A stretch of DNA of 64,000 bases from assembly GCA_963726715.1 (NCBI GenBank), contig CAVSDF010000006.1, positions 310,001-374,000 of the forward strand. Reading direction: 5' to 3'. A program made the position numbers and the translations under genes. A model generated the notes under the pieces. That model did no database searches. It was given only the letters and a program-made list of their open reading frames with translations, and was not told the DNA's origin. Positions 7,891 to 17,032 of the stretch are shown piece after piece; the first letter of the stretch is position 1; the number at the start of each line of letters is the position of its first letter. Source of the stretch: CAVSDF01 sp963726715. GTDB taxonomy: Bacteria > Bacteroidota > Rhodothermia > Rhodothermales > BA12.

Positions 7891-9162
7891 TCAGTCGCGG
7901 AAGCGGTTGCTCTGGAGCGAGAGCAGCCACGCATCGGTGGGGAGGACGTCGCCGCGGAGGCGCCGGAGGGCCACGGTCGCCGGGCCGAGACCGGGGAACT
8001 GGCCGACGCAGACGCGCCAGATCGTCCGCCCGTCGTCGGTGGTGCCGGGGAGGACGGCGACGCGGAATCCGGCGACGCGCAGCGGCTCGGCCATCCGCTC
8101 GGCCATCGCCATCGTCGCCGCCCCGCCCGCGACGACCGTGTAGCCGCCCGCATCCGCCACGACCCCCGCCTCGCCGACGAGCGCCTCCCGCTCGGAGGGC
8201 GGCGTCAGCCGCATCGCATCGCCCGCCTCCAACGCGACCATCGCCGCCGGGATCAAGCCGCAGCTCGCCGACGGCGAGCGGACGCGAGGGGCACGAGTGG
8301 GTGCCGGACGCGCCGCCGCCGGGCGCGACGCCCGAGACGGTGCCGGGTGCGACACCCGAGGCGCCGACGCCCGCGCGGCCGGACGGCTCGCAGGCGCCGA
8401 CGGGGGCGCCGAGACGCGCGGCGCGGGTGCAGGCGATGGCGCGGGGGCGACAGAAGCAGGCGCAACCGGGGGTGATGCCGCCGTGTCAGGCGTCGGCTCG
8501 AAGGGTTCGAATGTGGTGGGCGGCGTCGATGCCGAGGTGTCTGCGGCGAGTGGCGGGACCGTGGCGAGGGCGGGCTGCGGCGTGCGCATCGTCCACCAGC
8601 CGTAGGCGGCCATCGCGCCGAGGAGCAGCATCAGGCCGACGAGGACGGTGGGCAGCAGGCGTGTGCGCGGCGCGGGCGTGTCGTCGTCGGGCAGTTCCGC
8701 GTACGTCGGTGGTGGCGGCGGTGCGACGGGCGGCGGCGCGGTGGGCGCGTAGCCGGTGGGGACGTAGACGGGCGGCGCGTACGCGGGCGGCGGTGGGGCG
8801 GGAATGGCGACCGGCACGACCGGCACGACCGGCACCGAAGGGCGGGCGGCGGGCGGGGGCGCGGCGGCGACGAGGGGCGCAAACGCCGGAAGCGGGGCCT
8901 CGGGGCGCGCGGCGGGGGCGGCATCGAGGCCTGCGAAGCGGTGGTTGACGACGAGCGCGAGCGCGGGATCGGGCGCGAAGGCGAGGCCGGAGGCGGCGAG
9001 GCGGAACGTCCCGAGGCCCGGATACACCGCCGCGCCCTGGTCGAGGCACTGCCCGTACACGTCCTCGACGAACGCATCGACGGCGGCCGCGGCGTCGGCG
9101 GCCGGGAGGCCGTGCACGGCGGCGAGATGGGCGGCGAGCGACGCAGACGTGGGCGCGGTCAT
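7891..9162 (-). CDS. HU-like / transmembrane / SPOR domain protein
   Basis: A 423-residue protein. Residues 1-85 form an HU/CCDC81-like module (FVEDVYGQCLDQGAAVYPGL then GTFRLAASGLAF and NHRF), as in Bacteroidota HU-SPOR proteins. A long Pro/Ala/Val linker follows, then one transmembrane helix near 170-190 (PTVLVGLMLLLGAMAAYGWW), a second Pro/Ala-rich periplasmic linker, and a C-terminal SPOR domain (about 335-420, GGYTVVAGG ... WRVCVGQFPG). SPOR domains bind denuded peptidoglycan at division sites, so it probably links the cytoplasm to septal wall. Its ATG overlaps the stop of the upstream HU-like gene (ATGA), implying translational coupling. Confidence 0.8.
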   Translation of the reverse strand: MTAPTSASLAAHLAAVHGLPAADAAAAVDAFVEDVYGQCLDQGAAVYPGLGTFRLAASGLAFAPDPALALVVNHRFAGLDAAPAARPEAPLPAFAPLVAAAPPPAARPSVPVVPVVPVAIPAPPPPAYAPPVYVPTGYAPTAPPPVAPPPPPTYAELPDDDTPAPRTRLLPTVLVGLMLLLGAMAAYGWWTMRTPQPALATVPPLAADTSASTPPTTFEPFEPTPDTAASPPVAPASVAPAPSPAPAPRVSAPPSAPASRPAARASAPRVSHPAPSRASRPAAARPAPTRAPRVRSPSASCGLIPAAMVALEAGDAMRLTPPSEREALVGEAGVVADAGGYTVVAGGAATMAMAERMAEPLRVAGFRVAVLPGTTDDGRTIWRVCVGQFPGLGPATVALRRLRGDVLPTDAWLLSLQSNRFRD

Positions 9163-9365
9163 CGGCGCTGCGGGTCGAAGGCGACCTCGTCGGACGGCGG
9201 CGCGAGCGCGGGACGACCGCCGCGCGTGACGACGCGTCCGGCCTGGTGCTGCCGCCAGAACGTGCCGAGGCGCGGCACGGTCACCGGCACGTCGCGCGCG
9301 AGCGAATCGCCGAGAAGGTCGGCGAGGGCACGGGCCACGTGGGCGGGCGGGACGGGCATCGGCAT
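9159..9365 (-). CDS. Small HU/IHF-like protein
   Basis: About 68 residues starting MPMPVPPAHVARALADLL at 9365; an ATG at 9359 is almost equally good, and an upstream ATG at 9404 is possible. HVARALADLLGDSLARD and VTVPRLGTFWRQHQAGR resemble the helical start and GxGTF..R..aR hairpin of HU-family DNA-binding proteins, but it is shorter than HU (about 90). It overlaps by four bases the HU-SPOR gene at 7891, which itself has an HU-like N-terminus, so the two may dimerise. Whether it binds DNA is not shown by the sequence. Confidence 0.65.
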   Translation of the reverse strand: MPMPVPPAHVARALADLLGDSLARDVPVTVPRLGTFWRQHQAGRVVTRGGRPALAPPSDEVAFDPQRR

Positions 9366-9461
9366 CGGGAGGGATCGCCGCGAAGATAGGCCCGCCGCGC
9401 ACAACCGTCCGGCGCCCGCGCTCTCTTCGCACCGCGGAGACGTCGAGTGGACGTCCGTCCA

Positions 9462-9518
9462 GACCTGTCAGGCGCGGGGACCTGGCCGGTTGCGCCGGGT
9501 CCGACCTGTTCAGGTCTG
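9462..9518. repeat. Tandem degenerate CCTGTCAGGT-family hairpins
   Basis: Two imperfect inverted repeats lie back to back (GACCTGTCAGG...GGACCTGGCCGGT, then GACCTGTTCAGGTC). The core is shared with 1766-1792 and 2479-2510. They lie between the barrel gene ending at 9557 and the HU-like gene. Confidence 0.55.
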
Positions 9519-9556
9519 TCTCCGCCTTTCGTCGCTGGCCACCCTCACCACCTCAC

Positions 9557-11292
9557 TCACCAGCGAATGCTCAGGCCGATCTGCGCGAGGCGGTCGCTCT
9601 CGGGGAATCCGTCCCAGCGTCGCGTGGCGGCGAGGTTGTCGAGGCGGGCGACGAGGGCGATGGACGGGGCGACGGCGATGCTGGCGTGCACGTCGAGGTC
9701 GGCGACGGCGGGGAGCGTGCGGCCGCCGCTCACGTCGGCGGGGCGCGTGCCTTCGGCGTCGAGGGTGGCGCCGAGGGTGGCGCGGCCGAGCCGTCCCCAC
9801 ACGCCTGCAGCGGCGGCGACGCGGCTGCGTCCGGGGAAGTCGCCCCCTCCGAGCACATCGTCCTCGAACGATGGCGCGCGCACCTCGGCGCTGAATCGGG
9901 CGCCGACGAGGCCACTTCCGGCAAGGCGCGTCACGTCGCCTGCGCGGCGGCGCGGCGTGAGCGTGACGGCGAGGCCCGCGGCGGGTTCGGAGACGGCGCC
10001 GTAGATCGCGTCGACGAGTGCGGAGGGCGACGCCTGCCGCCACGCGCCCTGCTGCGTCGCGTAGCGGTAGCCCGCCCAGCCGCTCACGACGGCATCCCCG
10101 GCCGTCACGGCGAGGCCGATGCGGGCATCGACGGGGCGCAGCGTGGCGCGGGCGCGCGTCCGCGCGGCGACGAACGGCTCGGCGAAGGCGAGGTCGGCGA
10201 AGCGCCCGGCGCGCACCTCGGGCGTGTTGCTCGCCGCGAGCGAGAGCACCGGCGAGAGCGCGTACCGCAGGTCGAGCGCGAGCGACGGCGCGATGCGGCG
10301 CGTCCCGTCGTCGGCGACGAGCACGCGCGGCCCGACGCGCACGAACCCGGCGCGGGTCGCGGTGCCCGCGCCGAACGTTGCCGTGAGCGCAAGGCCCGCG
10401 TCGGTCGTCACCGTGGTGCGGCGTCCGTTGGCGTCGGTCGTGCCGCCCTCGGCGCGCACGTCGAGGGCGATGCCGAGCGGCGTCTGCGGCCCGATGGCGC
10501 CGGTGCCGACGGAGACTCCGCCCGCGATGTGCCGGTCGAGCGAGCCGAAGCCGGTCGCGCCAGTGCCATCGGGGTCGACCGCGGCGGCGCGGACGGACGC
10601 GAATCCGGCGACGCGCACCGCCTGCCCGGCGGCGCGGTCACGTCGCGCGCGAGGTCGGCGCGGAGGCCGCCGTCGGCGCCGCGCCGCATTCCGTCGAACG
10701 GGGCCGCGCCGAAGAGTCCGCGCGCCATCCCGCGCCCGTCGAGCGCGACATCGACCGCCGTCGTCGCCGTGCCCACGTGGTAGGCGACGCGCGCGCGAGC
10801 GGCGTTGGCGGCGGATTCCGGGCGCCCGGTGCGGGCGTCGTGGCCGTCGTAGGCGATCTCGCCCGCGATCCGCGAGACGCGCGAGACGGGGGCGGCGAAG
10901 AAGAGGGTGCCGAAGCGCGCAAGGTCACGTCCGGCGCCGCCCTCGACGGTGCCGCGCCGCGCGACCGGCAGCACGAGGTCGGGCAGGACGGGTGGCGCGG
11001 GCGGCGCGAGCGGGCTTCCCGGCACCTCGCGCACCACATACGGTGCCTCGCGGACGGATCGGGCGGCGTCGATCTCGAGCGGCCGCGTCCGCAGCCCGAA
11101 GCCGCCGATGTCAGGCCGCGAGATCGACGGCAGCGAGACGCGCAGGTCGCCGCGGATTTCGAGTTCGCGAGGGGCGAGCGGCGGCAGCGTGTCGCGCCGC
11201 GCGGGCGACGGCGGCGGCGGTGTCGTCTGCGCCGCGGCGGGCAGGGCGGCGGCGAGCGCGGGCAGGGCGAGGAGGGCGAGGGCGAGCTTCAC
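9557..11292 (-). CDS. Outer-membrane beta-barrel protein, one frame break
   Basis: A GTG start at 11292 gives a signal peptide (VKLALALLALPALAAALPAAAQ). The mature part contains REAPYVVREVPGSPLAPP and then long runs of alternating-residue strands rich in Ala, Gly, Val and Arg, ending in LAQIGLSIRW, a typical barrel C-terminus with terminal Trp. Near 10630 the reading frame changes once (net one base lost or two gained), after which the same barrel continues; total about 577 residues. It resembles TonB-receptor-like barrels without a plug domain. It lies 193 bp downstream of a large TPR protein on the same strand, suggesting a joint envelope function. Substrate unknown. Confidence 0.65.
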
Positions 11293-11355
11293 GGGTGCGG
11301 GCGGTCGGGGCGGTGGGGCATCCCCCGCGACGGGCCTCTGGAAGGGGCCGTCTTG

Positions 11356-11377
11356 CCCCCTTCCTCGCGGAAGGGGG
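11356..11377. terminator. Possible hairpin between barrel and TPR genes
   Basis: A 9-bp stem CCCCCTTCC/GGAAGGGGG with a TCGC tetraloop. It lies in the 193-bp gap and could terminate or stabilise the upstream TPR transcript on the minus strand. No U tract. Confidence 0.4.
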
Positions 11378-11485
11378 TGGGGATCAGGTGGAGAGGGGCG
11401 GCCAGTGGAGCGCGGGGGCCGGCTGGGGGTGGGGCGGGGCAGGACGCGCCGGGCTGATGAGGGCCGAACCGGGAACCCCAAAAAG

Positions 11486-14400
11486 TCAGCGCAGGGCGGC
11501 GCGTTCACGGGCGGCGGTGGCGGCCTGCGGGGTGCCGGGGAAGCGGGCTTCGAGAGCCTCGTAGGCCGTGCGGGCGGCGGCGCTGTCGCGGGCGGCGGCG
11601 TGGGCGCGGGCGCGGACGAGGAGCGCGTCGGCGACGAAGGTGTCGAAGCCGTCGAAGCGCGTCTCGGCGTCGGCGACGGCGGCGAGGGCGGCGGGCGCGT
11701 CGCCGCGGGCGAGGAGGAGGGCGCCGAGGCGGGCGGTGGCCTCGGCCCCGGCGGCGCCGTCGTCGGCGCTCGCGCGGCGGTAGGCTTCGATGGCGGCATC
11801 CGGACGGGTGAGCGCTTCGGCGGCGCGGCCCTGCACCACGAGGGCGTCGACGTCGCCTGCGCGGGCGGCGTCGGCGACGCGGGTGGCGGCGTCGGCGGCG
11901 CGTCCGAGGACGAGGAGGGCGCGGCCCTGCCCGACGGTGGCGGCGGTGCGTCCGCGGGTGTCGTCGCCCGCGAGGTCGGCGAGGCGGTCGTAGGCGGCGA
12001 GGGCGGCGGCGCCGTCGCCCCGCGTGAGGCGGAGGTCGCCGGCGCGGCGGGCGGCGTCGGCCTGCCGGGCGTGGCGCGCGCCGTCCATGATGCGCACGAA
12101 CGCGGCCTCGGCCTCGCGCGTCTTGCCCTCGGAGGCGTCGAGTTCGGCGAGCAGGAAGGCGGCGTCGGTGCGGAGAGCGGTGTCGGCGGCGCCGCGGGCG
12201 ACGGCGGTGAAGCCTGCGCGGGCAGCGTCGGCATCCCCACGCGCATACGCGGCCTCGGCCTGCCGGAAGCGCAGGGCATCGGCCACCTCGCCCGTCGCGC
12301 CGCGCTCGAAGGCGGCCACGATGGCCCGTCCGCGCGCGGCGTCGCCGAGGTCGGCATACACCGATTCGAGGCTTGCGGCGGCGTCGGCGGCGAACGGCGA
12401 CTGCGGGTAGCGGCGCAGCACGCCCTCGTACGCCTCGGCGGCCTGCCGCGGGCGCCCGGCGTTGACGTGCGCGTCGCCGATGCCGTAGAGGGCCTTGGCG
12501 GCGAGCGGATCGGTGGGCGCCTCGCGCACGAGCGTCTCGTACTCGGCGATGGCGGCGTCGTAGCGGTCGGCGCGGAAGGCGCTCAGGCCGAGCGAGTATC
12601 GGGCTTCCTCGCGCCAGTCCGACTGCGGGAAATCGCGCAGCAGCTGCCGCCACGCGCGTTCGGCGCGGTCGGCCGATCCGGCGGCGTCGTAGGCGAGGCC
12701 GGTGCCGAAGAGGCCGTAGTCGCGGCCCTCGCGCGTGGCACGGGCGTAGGCGCTCGCGGCCTCCAGGTAGCGGCGCTGCGCGAGGAAGAGATCGCCGAGC
12801 CGCAGGTGGGCCTCGTCGCGGTAGCGCTGCGTCTCGGGCGTCGCGCGGGTCTCGTCGATGAAGGCCTCGAAGGCCTCGGCGGCTTCGCGCAGGCGTTCCT
12901 GCTTGAGGAGGGCGTGGGCGCGCGTGTAGGCGCTCGCGGTGGCGTACGGCCCGTTCGGGTCGTCGCGGCGCACGCGCTCGGCGTAGGCGACGGCGTCGCG
13001 CGGACGTCCGCCCGAGAAGGCGCTCTCGGCGGCCCAGTACGTCGCCTCGACGCGGCGCGCGGCGGCGGCGCGGGCGTCGGCGGGCGAGAGGCCCGTCGGC
13101 GGGGCGGCGTCGGCGAGGGCGCGGAAGCGCTCGAACGCGCGGTCGAAGGCGCCGCTGCGGTAGAGAAGCGTCGCCCGCTGGAAGGCGACGGCGCCGCGCG
13201 CGGTGGGCGTCGTGGCGACGCGTTCGGCGCGGTCGAAGAGGCGCTCGGCGCTCGCGAGGTCGCCCGACGCGATGCGGGCGCTCGCGGCGTAGACGAGGGC
13301 GTCGCCGAGCCGGTCGTCGCCGGTCGGGGCGCGCTCGGCGAAGGCTTCGAAGGCCGTCGCGGCCTCGCGCCAGCGCTCGCGGCGGTACTCGGCGACGCCG
13401 GTCTCGTACCGCGCGTCGGTGGCGAGGGCGAGCGTCGGCCACGTCTCGGCGAGGCGCGCCCACGCGGCGAGGGCGCCGGGGACGTCGCGCGCGGCCATCC
13501 GGGCAGCGCCTTCCGCGTAGGCCGCTTCGGCTCCGAGGGTGTCGGAGGCGGCGCCGGTGCCGAGCGTGCGGACGCGCGCGTAGGCGTCGGCGGCCTCGCG
13601 TGGGCGGTTCTGCGCGCGGCGCACGGCGGCGAGGCCCATCGTTGCCGGACGTGCATACGCGGCATCGGCGGCGGCGATTTCGAAGGCCTCCGCAGCCGCG
13701 TCGAGGCGTCCGGTCTGCCGCCGCGCTTCGCCGACGAGGAACGCAGCGCGGGCGCGGGCGTCGCCGCTCAGGCTGGCGAGGCGAGGCGTGACGAGGGCGT
13801 CGAGGCGCGCCCAGTCGCCGATCGCGTACGTGAGGTCGGCGTAGGCGAGGGCGACGTCGCGCGCGTACGGCGAGTCGGGGTAGCGGGCGTCGAGGGCGGC
13901 GAGGGCGGCGTCGGCGTCGGCGCGGCGGTCGGCGCGGAGGAGCTGGAAGGCCTCGGCGTAGCGCGCGGCCGGGGCCAGTGGGGATGCGGGGAAGGCGGTG
14001 TAGGCACGGCGGTAAGCGGCGCGGGCGCCGTCGGCGTCGTCCTGCCGGAGGGCGATCTCGGCGCTCCACAGGAGGGCGCGCATCGCGGCGTCGGGGTCGG
14101 CGGTCGTCTCGGCGGCGCGCACGAAGGCGGCGCGGGCGGCCACGAGGTCGCCTCGGTCGAGGAGCGTCCGCGCGAGGCCGATGCGGGCGTCGGTGGCGCG
14201 CGGATGGGCCGGAAAGGCACTCGCGAACGCCTCGAAACGCCGCGCGGCTTCGGCGGTGAGGCCGAGCGCGAGCGTCGCCTCGGCCGCGCGGTACTGCGCG
14301 TCGGCACGGACGGCGGCGGGCACGGCGGAGGCCGGATCGGTGAGGACGCCGGGCGCGGCGCTGCCTCCACTTCCTCCGGCGACGGCATCGTACAGGGCGA

Positions 14401-14593
14401 TGGCGACATCGAGGCGCCCCTCCGCACTGGCGCGCTCGGCGTCGCGCAGGCGTGACGCGGCACTCGCGCGATCGGTCGTCTGCGCCCGCACCGGCATCCC
14501 CAGTGGAGCCAGGACGATGAGGACGAGCAGGGCGGCGGACACGGCGCGGCGCGAGGCAGGGCGGAGACGGATGGACCGGAAGGAGAGGCGCAC
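11486..14593 (-). CDS. Large exported tetratricopeptide-repeat protein
   Basis: About 1035 residues from the GTG at 14593. I chose it because the residues upstream fall in repeat DNA and the signal peptide starts here (signal core AVSAALLVLIVLAPLGMPVRAQ). The whole mature protein is built of about 34-residue TPR units with repeated A..AY..AL...P....A..A.Y...EA motifs, for example GDWARLDALVTPRLASL and PQSPFAADAAASLESVYADL. It is extremely Ala/Arg/Asp rich. It is probably a periplasmic protein-protein scaffold. It precedes the barrel gene at 9557-11292 on the same strand, so the two may form one envelope complex. The frame is open throughout, unlike its neighbour. Confidence 0.8.
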   Translation of the reverse strand: MRLSFRSIRLRPASRRAVSAALLVLIVLAPLGMPVRAQTTDRASAASRLRDAERASAEGRLDVAIALYDAVAGGSGGSAAPGVLTDPASAVPAAVRADAQYRAAEATLALGLTAEAARRFEAFASAFPAHPRATDARIGLARTLLDRGDLVAARAAFVRAAETTADPDAAMRALLWSAEIALRQDDADGARAAYRRAYTAFPASPLAPAARYAEAFQLLRADRRADADAALAALDARYPDSPYARDVALAYADLTYAIGDWARLDALVTPRLASLSGDARARAAFLVGEARRQTGRLDAAAEAFEIAAADAAYARPATMGLAAVRRAQNRPREAADAYARVRTLGTGAASDTLGAEAAYAEGAARMAARDVPGALAAWARLAETWPTLALATDARYETGVAEYRRERWREAATAFEAFAERAPTGDDRLGDALVYAASARIASGDLASAERLFDRAERVATTPTARGAVAFQRATLLYRSGAFDRAFERFRALADAAPPTGLSPADARAAAARRVEATYWAAESAFSGGRPRDAVAYAERVRRDDPNGPYATASAYTRAHALLKQERLREAAEAFEAFIDETRATPETQRYRDEAHLRLGDLFLAQRRYLEAASAYARATREGRDYGLFGTGLAYDAAGSADRAERAWRQLLRDFPQSDWREEARYSLGLSAFRADRYDAAIAEYETLVREAPTDPLAAKALYGIGDAHVNAGRPRQAAEAYEGVLRRYPQSPFAADAAASLESVYADLGDAARGRAIVAAFERGATGEVADALRFRQAEAAYARGDADAARAGFTAVARGAADTALRTDAAFLLAELDASEGKTREAEAAFVRIMDGARHARQADAARRAGDLRLTRGDGAAALAAYDRLADLAGDDTRGRTAATVGQGRALLVLGRAADAATRVADAARAGDVDALVVQGRAAEALTRPDAAIEAYRRASADDGAAGAEATARLGALLLARGDAPAALAAVADAETRFDGFDTFVADALLVRARAHAAARDSAAARTAYEALEARFPGTPQAATAARERAALR

Positions 14594-14701
14594 GGGAGGA
14601 GCGGAGGAAGTCGCGGAGCGGGGACGCCAGAGCGGAAGGCCGGAGACGAGGCGCCGGAGACGGGGCGCCGGAGACGGGGCTGAGACCCTGTTTGTGAAGT
14701 T

Positions 14702-14805
14702 CGTCATCCCCGCGAAGGCGGGGACCCGGTGTGCAGAGCGCTGTGCATGAGCCCCTCTGGATTCCCGCGTTCCGCTTCGCGGACCTTCGGTTCGCGGGGA
14801 TGACG
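14702..14805. mobile_element. MITE-like element with 15-bp terminal inverted repeats
   Basis: A 104-bp element bounded by CGTCATCCCCGCGAA and its exact complement TTCGCGGGGATGACG. The internal GCGAAGGCGGGGAC matches a widely dispersed bacterial repeat type. It lies in the long space upstream of the TPR gene and has no coding capacity, so any mobility would depend on a transposase elsewhere. Confidence 0.65.
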
Positions 14806-15174
14806 GACGCAAAGAGGCGACGTTGTCACGTCACAGACAGTTTCTCAGACGGAAGATCGGGCGGCAGGGGCGCCGACGGGTGGGGCGTGGGGGATGCCGC
14901 GCGGTGTTAAAGCAGCGTGAGACGGCGCAAGCGGCCCGTGGGAGCGAGGGCGGATGTGGGAAACGAAGCTGTGAAATGGCCCCGCCGCCTCCGGTGTGCG
15001 GAGTCCTGACCCCGCGCGCCGGGTATTCTCTCCCGTCGCCAAACCTACGGCGGCGGTGTCGAGGCCCTGCGCGGGTGCGTTGTTCTGCGTGACGGCTCAG
15101 CCCCCGCCGCTATTGCCGTCGCTCCGTTCTCGCTCCGTCTTCTCCGCTCCCGCCCCCCTCCCGATCCCACCCGA
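14806..15174. other. Intergenic, no gene seen
   Basis: This space separates the TPR gene on the minus strand from the DUF883-like cluster on the plus strand, so promoters for one or both should lie here. I see no convincing coding sequence or RNA gene. Open frames present are arginine-rich high-GC shadows. Confidence 0.5.
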
Positions 15175-15519
15175 ATGGCTACGTCTCCTCTCCCCTCGTC
15201 CGCCCCGGTGGCGACCGCCGCGACCGCTGCGTCTTCCTCCGAAGCCGCGCCCAAGATGCCGCCGTCGTCGTCGTCCAGCATCGTTCCCGCGCCCGACGCC
15301 GCCACGATGCCCGGCACCGACGATGCGCTCGCGCGCGTCCAGGCGTTCAGCGCCGACGCCTACCGCACGCTCTCCGACGCCACCCACACGCTCGCCGACC
15401 AGGCCGGGCGCCTGACCGACGACGGCCAGCAGTTCGTTCGTGAACACCCCGCTTCGACGCTCGGCAGCGCGTTTGCGCTCGGCATCGCCCTCGGCGTCCT
15501 CGTGGGGGTGCGCCCGTGA
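15175..15519 (+). CDS. DUF883/YqjD-like membrane-anchored protein 1
   Basis: A 114-residue protein (MATSPLPSSAPVATAATAAS...). A Ser/Ala/Pro-rich N-terminus is followed by an amphipathic helix (ALARVQAFSADAYRTLSDAT, about residues 51-70) and a C-terminal membrane anchor introduced by REHPASTLGSAFALGIALG. This REHP...GxxxG pattern is typical of the ElaB/YqjD/DUF883 family, inner-membrane proteins known in E. coli to associate with ribosomes in stationary phase. Its stop overlaps the GTG of the next gene by four bases. Confidence 0.7.
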   Translation: MATSPLPSSAPVATAATAASSSEAAPKMPPSSSSSIVPAPDAATMPGTDDALARVQAFSADAYRTLSDATHTLADQAGRLTDDGQQFVREHPASTLGSAFALGIALGVLVGVRP

Positions 15520-15869
15520 CCCCACCTGTCCCGACCGGCTCGGCGCCATCCCTCCCCGGCCTGCCGACCGGCACCGCCACGACGACTGCTGGCGCGCCCA
15601 CGATGACCGTCGCGTCGCCCTCGACGCCTCCGCGGACGGTTGCGATGCCCCCGCGTCCGGCTCACACGCCCGTCGCGCCGAAGTCGTCTGACGAGAGCAC
15701 CGCCGACCGCCTCGCCCGCGGCGCCACCGATGCCGCCGCCACGGCGACCGCCGCGCTCGGCACCGCCGCCGACGCTGCCGGAGACTTCGCCCGCCGCCAG
15801 CAACCGCTCGTGATGGCCGTCGCCTTCGGTCTCGGCGTCTTCCTCGGCATCCTGATCCGCCGCCGCTGA
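15516..15869 (+). CDS. DUF883-like membrane-anchored protein 2
   Basis: A 117-residue protein beginning at a GTG that overlaps the previous stop (GTGA). The N-terminal 55 residues are Pro/Thr/Ala-rich and probably disordered. The helix TADRLARGATDAAATATAAL is followed by RRQQPLVMAVAFGLGVFLGI and a basic end (RRR), again an amphipathic helix plus C-terminal anchor. It is a diverged paralogue of its neighbours and almost certainly translationally coupled to the gene before it. Confidence 0.65.
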   Translation: MTPPVPTGSAPSLPGLPTGTATTTAGAPTMTVASPSTPPRTVAMPPRPAHTPVAPKSSDESTADRLARGATDAAATATAALGTAADAAGDFARRQQPLVMAVAFGLGVFLGILIRRR

Positions 15870-15932
15870 CCCTGCCGGTGCCACCCCCGTCGGCTCCGGC
15901 GGACCCTTCCCACTCTCACCTCCTGCTCCCCA

Positions 15933-16913
15933 ATGGAACCCACCAAGACCCCCCGCGCCACCGGCGCCCCCAAGCCCGCCGACGCCCCGGCCACGGATGC
16001 CGCCGCCACCGATGCCGCCGCCAAGGCCGCACCCGCCAAGACGATGTCGTCGTCGTCGGGCACCTCCACGACTCCGATGCCCGACGCGGCCGCTTCGTCC
16101 GATGCCGCCTCGCCGGACGTGGCCGATGCGAGCGGGTTCGCCGCCGAGGCCAAGGCCCGCGCGACGAGCGCTGCTGAGACCGTCAAGGACGCCGCGAGCG
16201 ACGCGGGTGCCGCGATCTCCGAGTCGTTCGACAAGGCCCGCCGCGAGCTCGGCGATGCCGTCTCGCGCCTCAAGGCCGAGGCCGCCCGCATGGACGCGCA
16301 GCAGGTGCAGCGCCGCGCCCGCTCGTGGGTCGAGGACAACCCGGCCCTCGCCACGGCCATCGCCGTCGGCGGTGGGCTGCTGATCGGGCGACTGCTCGGC
16401 GGCGCCTTCCGCCCCGACCCGCCCGTCGTCCGCTACAAGAAGAAGGCGAAGCGCGCCCTCGACGACGCCAGCAGCTACGCGAGCGACCTCGGCAGCACCC
16501 TCGCCGACCAGGCCGCCCTCGCCACCGCCGCCCTCGCGGCCGGGGCCTCGGTGGCCGGCAAGAAGGCCCGCAAGGCAGGCACGTCCGCCGCCAAAACCGC
16601 CGCCGCCCGCACGAGCGACCTCCGCGCCTCGGCCGGCGACCTCGGCGATACGCTCGTCGACCAGTTCGGCGACTGGCGCGACGTCGCTGCGGAACGCTTC
16701 GCCGACTGGCGCGGCGTGGCCGGTGACGCCGCCGACTCGGCGGGCGACATGCTCGGCGATGCCCGTTCGTCGCTCGCGTCCAAGACCAAGAAGGCGCGCC
16801 GGAAGGCCGACCGTGGCCTGACGACCGCCGAGCACGCGCTCGATGCCGCAAAGGCTGCCGTCGCGGCCATCGTCGCCAAGAAGATCGCGGACGCCGCGAA
16901 GGCGTGGCGCTGA
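15933..16913 (+). CDS. DUF883-like membrane protein 3, long form
   Basis: A 326-residue protein (MEPTKTPRATGAPKPADAPA...). After a disordered Ala/Pro start comes the amphipathic helix of about residues 75-125 (KARATSAAETVKDAASDAGA, KARRELGDAVSRLKAEAARM). Then follow the family anchor SWVEDNPALATAIAVGGGLL (about 131-150) and a long Lys/Ala-rich helical tail with repeats such as DLGDTLVDQFGDWRDVA and KKARRKADRGLTTAEHALDA. The tail may resemble apolipoprotein/LEA-like amphipathic helices that lie on membranes or bind nucleic acid. It is 63 bp behind gene 2 and clearly part of the cluster. Confidence 0.65.
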   Translation: MEPTKTPRATGAPKPADAPATDAAATDAAAKAAPAKTMSSSSGTSTTPMPDAAASSDAASPDVADASGFAAEAKARATSAAETVKDAASDAGAAISESFDKARRELGDAVSRLKAEAARMDAQQVQRRARSWVEDNPALATAIAVGGGLLIGRLLGGAFRPDPPVVRYKKKAKRALDDASSYASDLGSTLADQAALATAALAAGASVAGKKARKAGTSAAKTAAARTSDLRASAGDLGDTLVDQFGDWRDVAAERFADWRGVAGDAADSAGDMLGDARSSLASKTKKARRKADRGLTTAEHALDAAKAAVAAIVAKKIADAAKAWR

Positions 16914-17032
16914 TCGTCGCTCGTGCGGCGTGTACGGATGGAATGCCGTAGATTCCGCCGTCTCTCGTTTCGAGGCCGGATGCGCACCCACGCGCGTCCG
17001 GCCTCGCTGCGTCCACCCCCTCCCTCGAACTC

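Noticed and set aside
10907..14455. An 1182-codon open frame antisense to the TPR gene
   Set aside because: Gly/Arg/Ala/Val low-complexity sequence typical of antisense frames of Ala-rich genes; the TPR reading has a signal peptide and regular repeats.
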